The notes under the pieces are model-generated. The model searched no databases, was not told the origin of the DNA, and worked only from the letters and a program-made list of their open reading frames with translations. From JBBQKG01 sp038326655 (GTDB lineage: Bacteria; Actinomycetota; Thermoleophilia; Solirubrobacterales; JBBDJG01), in NCBI GenBank assembly GCA_038326655.1, contig JBBQKG010000013.1:13810-77809 (forward strand): a DNA stretch of 64,000 nucleotides. Reading direction: 5' to 3'. The stretch's first letter is position 1. Every line of letters begins with the position of its first letter. This document shows, piece after piece, positions 36,566 through 44,566 of the stretch. The position numbers and the translations under genes were made by a program.

Positions 36566-37239
36566 TCGCGCTCGCGCAGGACGTACCCGACGCCGCGTAC
36601 CGTGTGCAGCAGGCGTGGCTCTCCGCCCGCCTCGAGCTTCCGCCGAAGGTAGCTGACGTAGACCTCGAGCGAGTTCGAGTCGGGCCCGAAGTCATAGCCC
36701 CACACTCGCTCGAAGATCACGGAGCGTGTCAGGACCTGTCGCGGATGAAGCATGAACAGCTCGAGCAGCGAGAACTCGGTGCGCGTCAGCTCGATCTCGC
36801 GGCCGCCGCGCTTCACCTGGTGAGCGACCGGGTCGAGGAAGAGATCGGAGAAGCGAAAGACCTGTCCGGGCGCGCCCGCCCCGGAGCGCCGAAGCAGCGC
36901 GCGCAGCCGTGCCAGCAACTCGTCGAGCGCGAAGGGCTTCACGAGGTAGTCGTCCGCGCCGGCGTCGAGGCCCTTCACGCGGTCCGAGACCCCGTCGCGT
37001 GCGGTCAGCACGAGCACGGGCGTACGGTCACCCGCGGCGCGCATCCGCCGGCAGACCTCGAGGCCGTCGACGCGCGGCATCATGACGTCGAGCACGAGGG
37101 CGTCCGGGCTGTCCTCCGCGAGCGCCTCGAGCGCCGCCTGGCCGTCTGCGGCAAGCTCCACTTTGTAGCCCTCGAGCCTCAGGGCGCGGTCGAGCGAGTC
37201 GCGAACCGCCGGCTCGTCGTCGACAACCAGGATCTCCAT
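36562..37239 (-). CDS. OmpR/MprA-family response regulator, 225 aa
   Basis: Receiver domain with acidic pocket DD7-8, phosphoacceptor D51 in ALVLDVMMPRVDG, T79 and K101 in YLVKPF, followed by a winged-helix DNA-binding domain (residues about 130-225) with RTEFSLLELFMLHPRQVLTR and GYDFGPDSNSLEVYVSYLRRK. It forms a two-component system with the downstream kinase. Start ATG 37239 begins the first strand. Its 126-base upstream gap is shared with a divergent degenerate-GGDEF gene, which it may control. Confidence 0.93.
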   Translation of the reverse strand: MEILVVDDEPAVRDSLDRALRLEGYKVELAADGQAALEALAEDSPDALVLDVMMPRVDGLEVCRRMRAAGDRTPVLVLTARDGVSDRVKGLDAGADDYLVKPFALDELLARLRALLRRSGAGAPGQVFRFSDLFLDPVAHQVKRGGREIELTRTEFSLLELFMLHPRQVLTRSVIFERVWGYDFGPDSNSLEVYVSYLRRKLEAGGEPRLLHTVRGVGYVLRERE

Positions 37240-37365
37240 GTCCCAAGTGTGACGGGGTTTCCTGAAAGAAGGCCTAAGAATCGTCCGCGGGCGGCACTCG
37301 GACATGCGTCCAGCGGAGAGGATCGCGTGTTTCGGGAGTGCCGGAGATTGTGATAACTGCTACAG

Positions 37366-38460
37366 ATGACTGCCCGGTCCCGCCTCCCGCTCGCTGTCAT
37401 CTCGCTTGCCGCGCTGCTTGTCGCATCGCCTGTCGCCGGTGCCGCGGGGCCGCTGCCGGACCTGCCGGCGAGTGCCGCGCTGCTCGACGTGCCGACCGTC
37501 ACCGTCACGCCCGGCGGCAGCGGCGGCGCGACGGTCGACCTGGGCGCGGGCGACACGGCGCTGAAGGTCGGCGCCGGCCCCGGAGGGCTGACCGTCGGCA
37601 CGCGGTCGCGGGGCTCGAAGCCCGGGGCAGGCCCCGTCGACACCATGCCCGTGAGCACGCCTGGCGACCAGCGGGGACGATCGGGGAAAGCGACCGCCGG
37701 GGCCGGCGCGGTCGTGTTCGGCGCGCCCTCGACAGGCGGCCGCGCCGTGCGCCTCGACGGACGGCACGCCGGCTCGAGGACGGGCAGCACGAGCGGGCCA
37801 GCGAACCGTCACAACGCGCGCTTCGGCACAGTCAGTCCGGGCGGTCGGGAGAACAGTCGCCTGGCGCCCTTCATCGAGTTCATCGACGGCGTCCCGATGA
37901 CGGTCTGGGTTGGCGTCGGATTGCTCGGCCTGATCGCCTTTGCGACCTGGACGGCGTGGGTCCGCGCGCGGCGGCGGCTCGCTCAGAACGCCTTTGTCGA
38001 TCCGGTCACCGGAATTGCCAACGCGGCCGCCTTCGAGGGCCTGCTGGACCGCGAGCTCGAGCGCGCGAAGCGCTACAAGCGCCCGCTCGCGTTGATCCTG
38101 CTGGACGTCGGGGCCGCCGAGCATCCCGGCCTGCTTCCGCTGCGCGACCAGACCGCCAGGGAGGTCGCGTCGGCGATCCGTGGCCGGATCCGCGAGGGCG
38201 ACACGATCGTGCGCCTCGGCTCGTCGCGGTTCGCCGTGATCTCGCCGGAGGCGACGGCCTCCTCGGCGAAGACGCTGGCGCGGGCACTCGAGCTCCGGCT
38301 CGAGCAGCTGCGCGTGCACGTGGGGGTCGGGACCGCCGAGCGACAGCCAACCGACTTTGGGCCCGGGGACCTGGCCGCGCGGGCCGAGGCCGACCTCACC
38401 CAGTCCAGTTCGCCGGCCGGCGAGCGCGCGCGCCTGCGGCCGGCCCTGCGGGCCGCCTGA
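37366..38460 (+). CDS. Membrane protein with degenerate GGDEF domain, 364 aa
   Basis: A signal peptide (residues 1-27) is followed by a Gly/Thr/Ser-rich extracytoplasmic region (28-176), a single TM helix (about 177-198) and a GGDEF-like fold (205-345). The fold is recognisable from DPVTGIANAAAFEGLLDREL and LALILLDVG, but the signature motif is G285-S-S-R-F289 in place of GGDEF and the second metal Asp is Ala, so diguanylate cyclase activity is unlikely. It may sense or bind a nucleotide or act as a scaffold. It is divergent from the two-component system. Confidence 0.75.
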   Translation: MTARSRLPLAVISLAALLVASPVAGAAGPLPDLPASAALLDVPTVTVTPGGSGGATVDLGAGDTALKVGAGPGGLTVGTRSRGSKPGAGPVDTMPVSTPGDQRGRSGKATAGAGAVVFGAPSTGGRAVRLDGRHAGSRTGSTSGPANRHNARFGTVSPGGRENSRLAPFIEFIDGVPMTVWVGVGLLGLIAFATWTAWVRARRRLAQNAFVDPVTGIANAAAFEGLLDRELERAKRYKRPLALILLDVGAAEHPGLLPLRDQTAREVASAIRGRIREGDTIVRLGSSRFAVISPEATASSAKTLARALELRLEQLRVHVGVGTAERQPTDFGPGDLAARAEADLTQSSSPAGERARLRPALRAA

Positions 38461-38465
38461 CCGGA

Positions 38466-39185
38466 TCAGGCGCGCGTCGCGAACAGCCGGGGGTCGTTCG
38501 TGATCACACCCGTGACGCCGAGCTGCTCGAGCTCGCGGATGCGCGGCGCCTGGTCGACGGTCCAGACGTAGAGCTCGCCGCCGGCCCCCTCGATCGAGGC
38601 CAGGAGCGACCGTGTCACGAGCCGCCAGTGCGCCATCACGGCGTCGCACAGCCCGGCGCGGATCGCGGCCGCCGCCCGGCGCGGCAGCGTCCGCCGCATC
38701 ACCCCCAGGGCCGCAAGCGCCGGGCCCGCCCACAGCAGGGAGCTCGTGTAGTCGCGCCGGGCGCGTGGGACCGACCACGCCAGGCGCAGCGACGGGTCGG
38801 CCGCGCGGAGCCGGGCGAGGCTCTGGCGGTAGGTGGTGGAGACCATCGAGCGCTCCTTGATGCCCGCCCGCTCGAGCGCCTCCACGACGCGCGTTTCGTA
38901 GCCGGGCAGCTTCAGGTCGATGATGAAGTCGATCGCCTCGAACGGCGCCGAGGCGAGATGGTCGAAGCCCTCGTCGATCGTGAGCGGCACCCGCTCGCCG
39001 GCGTCCTCGTAGTCGTGGGCGAGGATCAGCGGCCCGTGCGCGGACCCGACCGGCTCGCCCGGCACGTGCGCGGGCAGCACGTCCAGCTCGATCATGTCGA
39101 CGCCGTGCGTGATCGCGGCGTCGAAGCTCGCGATCGTGTTGCCCGGCTCGATCAGGTCCGCTCCCTTGTGGCCCACGCGCCTCAC
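38466..39185 (-). CDS. Glycerophosphodiester phosphodiesterase, 239 aa
   Basis: GDPD-family TIM barrel: RRVGHKGADLIEPGNTIASF at the N-terminus gives H6, Glu13 and Asn16-Thr (usual HRG, here HKG), MIELDV the metal Glu/Asp pair, and LILAHD the second His. The C-terminal VYVWTV/ITNDPRL pattern is normal. It hydrolyses glycerophosphodiesters from lipid breakdown to glycerol-3-phosphate and alcohol. No signal peptide, so cytoplasmic. Convergent with the previous gene, six bases apart, and divergent from the glyoxalase gene. Confidence 0.88.
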   Translation of the reverse strand: MRRVGHKGADLIEPGNTIASFDAAITHGVDMIELDVLPAHVPGEPVGSAHGPLILAHDYEDAGERVPLTIDEGFDHLASAPFEAIDFIIDLKLPGYETRVVEALERAGIKERSMVSTTYRQSLARLRAADPSLRLAWSVPRARRDYTSSLLWAGPALAALGVMRRTLPRRAAAAIRAGLCDAVMAHWRLVTRSLLASIEGAGGELYVWTVDQAPRIRELEQLGVTGVITNDPRLFATRA

Positions 39186-39211
39186 CGTGTCAATGATCTA
39201 CGATCGCGCAC

Positions 39212-39592
39212 ATGTCCGAGCTGATCCACACCTGTTACCGCATCACCGACATCGACCGCTCGGTCGCGTTCTACAACACGCTGGGCTTCGAGGAGATGGG
39301 CCGCATCCCGATTCGGGACGAGGCCGTCAACGTCTTCATGAACCTCCCGGGCGACGGCGAGAAACCGCGGCTTGAGCTGACCCACAACTTCGGCGTCGAC
39401 TCCTACGACATCGGCACCGGGTACGGCCACATCGCGATCACGGCTGACGACCTGGACGCGACGCTGGGACAGCTCGCCGAGCAGGGAATCGAGCCCGAGA
39501 AGCCTCCCTACAGCGTTCGCGAGGGCGGCTCGCGCCTGTGCTTCGTGCGTGATCCGGATGGATATCGCATCGAATTAATAGAGAAGCCGTAA
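39212..39592 (+). CDS. gloA: Glyoxalase I (lactoylglutathione lyase-like), 126 aa
   Basis: Metal ligands H6, E55 (RLELTHN), H73 (GYGHIAIT) and E121 (YRIELIEKP) fit bacterial glyoxalase I. The family acts on methylglyoxal-thiol adducts; in actinobacteria the thiol may be other than glutathione. Length is typical. The last codons are unusually A/T-rich for this genome (including TTA), and a degenerate copy of the same C-terminal motif lies 0.6 kb downstream, hinting that this patch was assembled by transfer or rearrangement. Confidence 0.87.
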   Translation: MSELIHTCYRITDIDRSVAFYNTLGFEEMGRIPIRDEAVNVFMNLPGDGEKPRLELTHNFGVDSYDIGTGYGHIAITADDLDATLGQLAEQGIEPEKPPYSVREGGSRLCFVRDPDGYRIELIEKP

Positions 39593-39738
39593 GTCCCGGC
39601 CCATCCACAGGGCGCGATCCTATTACTCGACTCAAGTACGTCGACCCCAACCGCCCGCGCAGCCGCTTCAGCCGCGCATATGCCGCGTTTTCCAGCACCC
39701 GCCTGGGAAGGTTCATCTCGGCCAACGTCGCTTGGAAG

Positions 39739-40140
39739 GTGGATCCATATCTGTTGCGGGCAACCCGCGGCCGCGTCGGAATGGGCCTCGTCCTCCCCAC
39801 CGCCCTGCTCGAAACCCGGGGCGCGAAGAGCGGCGCGGTGCGACGCAACGCGGTTATCTACTTCCACGACGAGGACCGAGTCACGATCATCGCCTCGAAG
39901 GCTGGCCATGAGAAACACCCGGCCTGGTTTCACAATCTTCGGGCCCATCCCGACATCACGTTCGGTGGCATCCCCATGCGGGCGACAGTGGTTAGCGACG
40001 AAAATGAATGCCACCGGCTCTGGACGCTCGCCGACCGGGTCTTCGCGCCCTACGCGACCTACCGTCGAGACGCGGCGAAGGCGAACCGGACGATCCCGAT
40101 TGTCCAACTCACCGCGCGCGAGTCAGACGCCGTCGAGTAG
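39739..40140 (+). CDS. Nitroreductase/F420-dependent (DDN-like) oxidoreductase, N-terminus without a standard start
   Basis: Residues after the GTG read LLETRGAKSGAVRRNAVIYF, AGHEKHPAWFHNLRAHPDI and end with IPIVQL, matching the DUF385/Ddn deazaflavin-dependent nitroreductase family. The first standard start (GTG 39739) lies inside the conserved region: the same frame upstream still reads RFISANVAWKVDPYLLRATR preceded by LKYVDPNRPRSRFSRAYAAF, resembling the family's N-terminal helices, back to about 39622-39631. No ATG, GTG or TTG exists there; ATT 39622 or CTG 39703 are the only candidates. Either a rare start is used or the gene has lost its start. Confidence 0.65.
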   Translation: MDPYLLRATRGRVGMGLVLPTALLETRGAKSGAVRRNAVIYFHDEDRVTIIASKAGHEKHPAWFHNLRAHPDITFGGIPMRATVVSDENECHRLWTLADRVFAPYATYRRDAAKANRTIPIVQLTARESDAVE

Positions 40141-40203
40141 CCGTTCCTCTCACTCACCAAGGTCGCGGCAAGAACGTGAACACCGCGACGGTCGGCGGGC
40201 GCC

Positions 40204-40266
40204 ACGCCACGCCAACCCGATGGCTACGGGATCGAGCTGATCGAAAAGCCCGGCGGGCGAAGCTAG
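40204..40266 (+). pseudogene. Relic of a glyoxalase I-like C-terminus
   Basis: The frame ending at TAG 40264-40266 reads PDGYGIELIEKPGGRS, nearly the same as the C-terminus of the intact glyoxalase at 39.2-39.6 kb (PDGYRIELIEKP). The upstream part has no VOC sequence. The DNA differs from the intact gene at many third positions, so it is not a recent local duplication but the tail of a separate paralogue. It sits between the nitroreductase and the convergent NTF2-like gene, whose stop overlaps it in a CTAG. Confidence 0.6.
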
Positions 40267-41069
40267 CTCCCCCGCAGCCCGCCGGCTTCCTGGGCTTCCT
40301 CGGGATCTCGATATGACCGGAAGTGAACGACCTTTCCGTCTCGGAACGTCCAGAGGTAAGCGACCGGCCCTTCGAACTCGATGCCTGTGTGCCGCGCCTT
40401 CGCTCTTACCCGGTGGATCGAGACAAGGCGGTCGCCCGCGCCGACGATTCGCTCCAGAGCAATCGTGAGCGCTGCATAAGGCTCGATCCAGCGTTCCGTT
40501 GCGCGGGCCACACCCTCGAGACCACGGTACGTCTCGCCGATATGGTCGGGCAGCGTCGTGTCCTCATAGGTGACCCCCGCATCGAAGAGAGACACGTCGT
40601 CGTCGCCCCGGTTCCATGCCTCGAGGGATGCTCGAATGTCCCATGTCTCCAAAAACGCTCGAAGGTTCTCGATGTTCTCCGTGGACATCGCCCTCAGGGC
40701 CTCGTCCTGGTCCGCGTGGGCGTCCATGCGGACGGCCTGCCCGTCCTCCATCGTCCAGAGATGTGCGAGCGGGAGCTGAACCTCGATCCCGTCGCGACCC
40801 CGGGCGTGGAAGTGAACGAGGGCTACGATCCGCGACCCCCTGTCGACGAACCTGTCGGGCGCGACCGAAAGCACTTCCCACGGCTCGGTGAACTGCTCGA
40901 AGAACCGGCGCACGCCTGCATGTCCCCGGTACACCGGCTCCAGGTCCGGAAAGACGCCGGAGAGGTGGAATTCGATCTCCGGCGAGACACCATCGAAGTA
41001 GGCATCGACGTCACCCCGGTTCGCCGCCTCGTATAGCTTCCGCAGGCGTTCAACGTCTTTCTGCGACAT
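40263..41069 (-). CDS. Double SnoaL/NTF2-like domain protein, 268 aa
   Basis: Two ketosteroid-isomerase-like domains are joined head to tail: residues 1-127 (RLRKLYEAANRGDVDAYFDG ... VYRGHAGVRRFFEQF) and 130-262 (LRAFLETWDIRASLEAWNRG ... TYRGLEGVARATERW). Each ends with a LWT(F/M)xDGxxVxxxxY/H strand. Most family members are single-domain homodimers, so the fusion builds a pseudo-dimer. Ligand and reaction are unknown. The second half's start has an internal Met, so a past gene fusion by stop loss is possible. Confidence 0.8.
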   Translation of the reverse strand: MSQKDVERLRKLYEAANRGDVDAYFDGVSPEIEFHLSGVFPDLEPVYRGHAGVRRFFEQFTEPWEVLSVAPDRFVDRGSRIVALVHFHARGRDGIEVQLPLAHLWTMEDGQAVRMDAHADQDEALRAMSTENIENLRAFLETWDIRASLEAWNRGDDDVSLFDAGVTYEDTTLPDHIGETYRGLEGVARATERWIEPYAALTIALERIVGAGDRLVSIHRVRAKARHTGIEFEGPVAYLWTFRDGKVVHFRSYRDPEEAQEAGGLRGS

Positions 41070-41107
41070 CGCCCCTCCAGTATCCCGATTCCGCCGACGG
41101 CGGCCGA

Positions 41108-41653
41108 CTGCGCCTCGCGCTGGCCTTCCTGCTCGGCGCTTCCCTCGGCACCGCGCTCGACGCGATCCATGCCTACGGTGACGTGGAGACGTACTCCGAT
41201 GCCGTGCTCGGGCGGCTGGGCTGGTTCGTGCCGCTCGAGTTCGGCCTCGCCGGAGTCGTGTCGGTGCTCGCGATCCCGCAGATCGAGCGAGTCTTTCGCG
41301 CCGCGCCGAAGCGCGACTGGACCGCCTGGGAGCGTGGCCGCGAGCTGCCGCTGCTGGCCGGCCTGTACCTGACCAGCGTCGGGGCGAACGGGCCCTACAA
41401 CGGCGTGTTCGCCGTGGCAGTGCTGGTGATCGTCGCCGCGCGGCTCGTGTTCGTACCCGTTCGCGGCGACTGGGCCTTTGCGCTCGTGGCCGCGATCGCG
41501 GGGCCCGCGGCGGAGGCGGCGATCCATGCGCTCGGCGCGTTCGACTACACGGAGCCGGACCTGCTCGGGCTGCCGGTCTGGCTGCCGGCGCTCTGGGCCG
41601 CCGGCGGCCTTGCGATCAGGCGCCTGTTCGGCCCTCTAGCCGCCGTCCCATAG
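41108..41653 (+). CDS. Small membrane protein of unknown function, about 181 aa, probable CTG start
   Basis: Five to six hydrophobic segments. The first standard start, GTG 41183, would cut off an obvious first helix: upstream in the same frame is LRLALAFLLGASLGTALDAI, then HAYGDVETYSDAVLGRLGWF. No ATG, GTG or TTG lies upstream in this frame, so CTG 41108 (or 41120) is the likely start. There may be a distant resemblance to INSIG-like proteins, but I would not assign it. It ends convergently with the next gene, overlapping by 18 bases. Confidence 0.55.
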   Translation: MRLALAFLLGASLGTALDAIHAYGDVETYSDAVLGRLGWFVPLEFGLAGVVSVLAIPQIERVFRAAPKRDWTAWERGRELPLLAGLYLTSVGANGPYNGVFAVAVLVIVAARLVFVPVRGDWAFALVAAIAGPAAEAAIHALGAFDYTEPDLLGLPVWLPALWAAGGLAIRRLFGPLAAVP

Positions 41654-43147
41654 GCGCACCAGGCCGCCCAGCGCGCCCACGTACGCGCTCCCGTCAGGCC
41701 CCATCGAGACCGGCGCGTAGTTGTTGTTGAACCCGAGTCCCGTGCCGGCCAGCCGCTTCCAGACGGTCATCCCGGTGCGGAAGTCGATCGCGGTGAAGTA
41801 CCAGGCGTCCGTCCCGTCGGCCGTGGGCGGCTTGGTGTAGGTGTAGAGGAGGCCGTTCGCAAGCGACAGCTTCGGGACCACCGAGGGCGCACGCTCGTCG
41901 CTGTGCCAGACCGTGCGGCAGCCGGAGCCGGTGTCGGCCAGGTCGACCCGCTCTATCCCCGGCGTGGTCGTCGCGCCCTGCTCCGTCGCGGTCAGGCCGC
42001 TGTAGCCGTAGTTGTTCTCCACGATCAGCGAGCGGCCCGTCCCCACCAGCGACTGGTCGGTGTCGCCCGCGCCCTGGTTGAAGACCGGCTGGGTGCAGAC
42101 CCTCCGATCGCCTGTGACCACGCGCGATCGCTTGTAGACCACCACGTCCATCGGGTCGGCGTTGTCGGTGATCGCCACGTACGCCGAGCCCATCAGCGTC
42201 GGCGTCGTGCCTGAGCCGGCTTTGGTCTGACCCGGCTTCTTGACGCCGGTGTTGGCGTACGGCGCACGCCATGTCACGGAAGGCCCGCCGGATGCATCGG
42301 CATCGAATCTATAGAGCGCGCCGTCGGAGACGATGAAGACACCTCCCGTCTCGTCGACCGCGAACGAGTTCCCGATCTTCTCGCCCAGGGCGAGCGAGCG
42401 CACCTGTCCGCTTGCCGGGTCGAGCGTGCCCACGACGCCGGCGCCGGAAACGAACCAGATCCGTCCTGTCCAGTCGGGGAGCGCCGAGACGATCGAGTCC
42501 CCGAGCGGCACCGCCCCGGTCAGGTCGTAGTCGCGCTCGAGGCGGAAGCCGGGCCCGAGCGGGCCGGCGGTCTCGCCGATCACCCAGATGTGGCGCGTGG
42601 TGGTCGAGATCACGGCGCGGTCGGCCTGGTCGAGGTAGAAGTAGCCGCCGCCGGAGAAGTCCGTGAAGGGGTTGCTTCCGCTCGTGCTCAGGATTCTCGG
42701 CGGCAGGTCGAAGGAGGCGAGCAAGTCGAGCGAGCCAGGGTCGAGCAGGACGAGCCGCGGATGGTCGAGCCCGACGCATACCGCCGCGATCCGTCCCGCC
42801 TGGTCGAAGGTGACCGACGCGCATTCGGAGCCCTGGAAGGTCGAGATGCGGCGGACGTCGCGCCCGAGCGGGCCCGGCCCGGTGTAGGTGTCGGTCATGT
42901 AGGCGTCGTCGTGGATGTTGCTGCGGCCATTGGCGGCCATGAACGGGTGGCGCGGCACGCTCGGCGCCTGGACGGCCTTGGGCTTTGCGGGGGCGCCGAG
43001 GAACGCGGGCACGCCCGCCACCTCGGGCCCCTCGGGGATCGGCTGCGCCGGCACGAGCGCATGCGCGGGTACCGCGCACGCGAAGCACGCCGCGATCGTC
43101 GCGGCCGGCGCCGCCAGCTGACGAAGTGTTCGAGCGATAACTCCCAC
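41636..43147 (-). CDS. Secreted beta-propeller-like protein, 503 aa
   Basis: A signal peptide (residues 1-30, ending PAHA) precedes a repeated-blade protein: segments such as TFQGSECASVTFDQAGRIAA, GRIWFVSGAGVVGTLDPASG, GGVFIVSDGALYRFDADASG and DGSAYVGALGGLVRLWDGG look like PQQ/NHL-type propeller blades. No catalytic residues are evident. It is exported and may be an adhesin, scaffold or substrate-binding protein. It has no neighbouring enzyme on its strand except a small NTF2-like gene further upstream. Confidence 0.75.
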   Translation of the reverse strand: MGVIARTLRQLAAPAATIAACFACAVPAHALVPAQPIPEGPEVAGVPAFLGAPAKPKAVQAPSVPRHPFMAANGRSNIHDDAYMTDTYTGPGPLGRDVRRISTFQGSECASVTFDQAGRIAAVCVGLDHPRLVLLDPGSLDLLASFDLPPRILSTSGSNPFTDFSGGGYFYLDQADRAVISTTTRHIWVIGETAGPLGPGFRLERDYDLTGAVPLGDSIVSALPDWTGRIWFVSGAGVVGTLDPASGQVRSLALGEKIGNSFAVDETGGVFIVSDGALYRFDADASGGPSVTWRAPYANTGVKKPGQTKAGSGTTPTLMGSAYVAITDNADPMDVVVYKRSRVVTGDRRVCTQPVFNQGAGDTDQSLVGTGRSLIVENNYGYSGLTATEQGATTTPGIERVDLADTGSGCRTVWHSDERAPSVVPKLSLANGLLYTYTKPPTADGTDAWYFTAIDFRTGMTVWKRLAGTGLGFNNNYAPVSMGPDGSAYVGALGGLVRLWDGG

Positions 43148-43194
43148 CAGCCCTCCCCAGGCCTGGTTCGGTGCCGAAATCTAGCGGTCGGGCG

Positions 43195-43599
43195 CTACTC
43201 GCGCAACCCCGCGAACTCGTGTGCCTCCTGGCGGTCGGTGAACGTCTGCCAGAAAGCGATCTGGCCCTCGCAGAATTCGACCACCCAGGTCGCCGGCACG
43301 TCGAGCGCGACGCCGCTGTCACGCCCGCGCGCCTGCCACCGGCCATAGACCACGAGCCGGTCCCCGACCTTCCGGTAGTCGTCCGGGATCGTGTCGAACT
43401 GCTCCCAGTTCACGCGAATCTCGTTCTGGAACCAGTCGCGGATGCCCTCGTGTCCCCTGTAGCGCTTGCCCTCCATCGCGGCGCCGAACGGGATCGCGAC
43501 CGCGTCCGCGCGGATGCGGGACAGCGCATCGCCGACGTCGTCGCGGTTGAACGCCGCCCAGGTCGCGGACACGACCTGAAACTCTGCTTGCGCGTCCAC
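43195..43599 (-). CDS. SnoaL/NTF2-like protein, 134 aa
   Basis: One NTF2-like domain: VSATWAAFNRDDVGDALSRI, RYRGHEGIRDWFQNEIRVNW, and the closing strand VEFCEGQIAFWQTFTDRQEA. Length matches single-domain SnoaL-like proteins. GTG 43599 starts the first helix; longer in-frame starts add unrelated Arg-rich sequence. It is divergent from the exported 294-residue protein, with 54 bases between. Function unknown. Confidence 0.75.
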   Translation of the reverse strand: MDAQAEFQVVSATWAAFNRDDVGDALSRIRADAVAIPFGAAMEGKRYRGHEGIRDWFQNEIRVNWEQFDTIPDDYRKVGDRLVVYGRWQARGRDSGVALDVPATWVVEFCEGQIAFWQTFTDRQEAHEFAGLRE

Positions 43600-43653
43600 G
43601 CCTGCAGTATCTCGCGGAAGGAGGGGCGTGCGTGGTGTCGAAACCGCCCGGCG

Positions 43654-44538
43654 ATGACCGAGCCGCATCTCGACGACCACAGCTGGCGCGAGGCGATCGA
43701 CCGCTACGCCGCTCGTGCCCGGAGCTCCGGCTCCCGGCGACGCGGTGGCCAGGGCCGCTGGGTGTTTGCCAGCGCAGTTGTGCTCGCGCTGATGGTCTCG
43801 CCGTTTGCGATCGGCGCCACCGGCAGCGTGCTGCAGGAGGGCAAGCGCAACCCCCCCAGCGGCGCCGCCGGTCACGAGACGCAGCTCATCTCCAAGTCCA
43901 AGACCTACGGCACGCGGCAGTCGAACGTGCGAAGCGGCAACGGCGGCGGGGCGGTCTACGGCTGCCGCTCGAAGCCCGGGCGCGAGCCATGCATCCGGTC
44001 GAACAACCTCAGCTCGGGGCGCGCCTTCGAGTTCGAGACCCGCGGCGGCGAGGGCGGCAAGATCGAGGCGCGAGGCGGGTCCGCCGCGCGGCCGTTCACG
44101 ACCAACGCGACCGGCGTCGCGACCGGCCTGAACTCCGACCGCACGGACAACTTCGACATCGCCCGCATCGACTTCCGGGGCGCGGTCGGCACCGCGCAGA
44201 CCGACGTGCTGAACCTCGGCGGCCTGATTCTCCGGGCAAGCTGCGGCACCGGACCCGACCTGGCCGTGATCGCGACCACGACCGTGCCCGACTCGACGCT
44301 CCACATCTCGTGGGCGAAGGACCCGGGCAACCTGTCCTTCTACCGGCAGGAGAACGACCTCGACCCGGGCGAGACCTTCGCCGTCATGACCAACCCGAAC
44401 GACGACTCGGCCGAAGGCACGATCTCCTACAGCACCTCCGCGGGCGCGCAGGTTAGCGTCACGTTCCAGTCCGAGGAGGGCAACGCCTTCGGCAACACGG
44501 TCCCGTGCCTGTTCTCGGGCACGGCGCTGGGCGGGTAA
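43654..44538 (+). CDS. Exported protein of unknown function with single N-terminal TM, 294 aa
   Basis: A cytoplasmic basic N-terminus (residues 1-38) is followed by one hydrophobic helix (about 38-56, FASAVVLALMVSPFAIGATG) and an extracytoplasmic region rich in Gly, Ser, Thr and Asn, with conserved-looking segments AYGCRSKPGREP-like (Cys pair near 103 and 111), GLILRASCGTGPDL and NTVPCLFSGTALGG. Four cysteines could form two disulfides. I recognise no catalytic domain; the beta-rich composition suggests a structural surface protein. Confidence 0.65.
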   Translation: MTEPHLDDHSWREAIDRYAARARSSGSRRRGGQGRWVFASAVVLALMVSPFAIGATGSVLQEGKRNPPSGAAGHETQLISKSKTYGTRQSNVRSGNGGGAVYGCRSKPGREPCIRSNNLSSGRAFEFETRGGEGGKIEARGGSAARPFTTNATGVATGLNSDRTDNFDIARIDFRGAVGTAQTDVLNLGGLILRASCGTGPDLAVIATTTVPDSTLHISWAKDPGNLSFYRQENDLDPGETFAVMTNPNDDSAEGTISYSTSAGAQVSVTFQSEEGNAFGNTVPCLFSGTALGG

Positions 44539-44566
44539 CCCCCGGCGCGCGGAATCTCCGCGTCGG

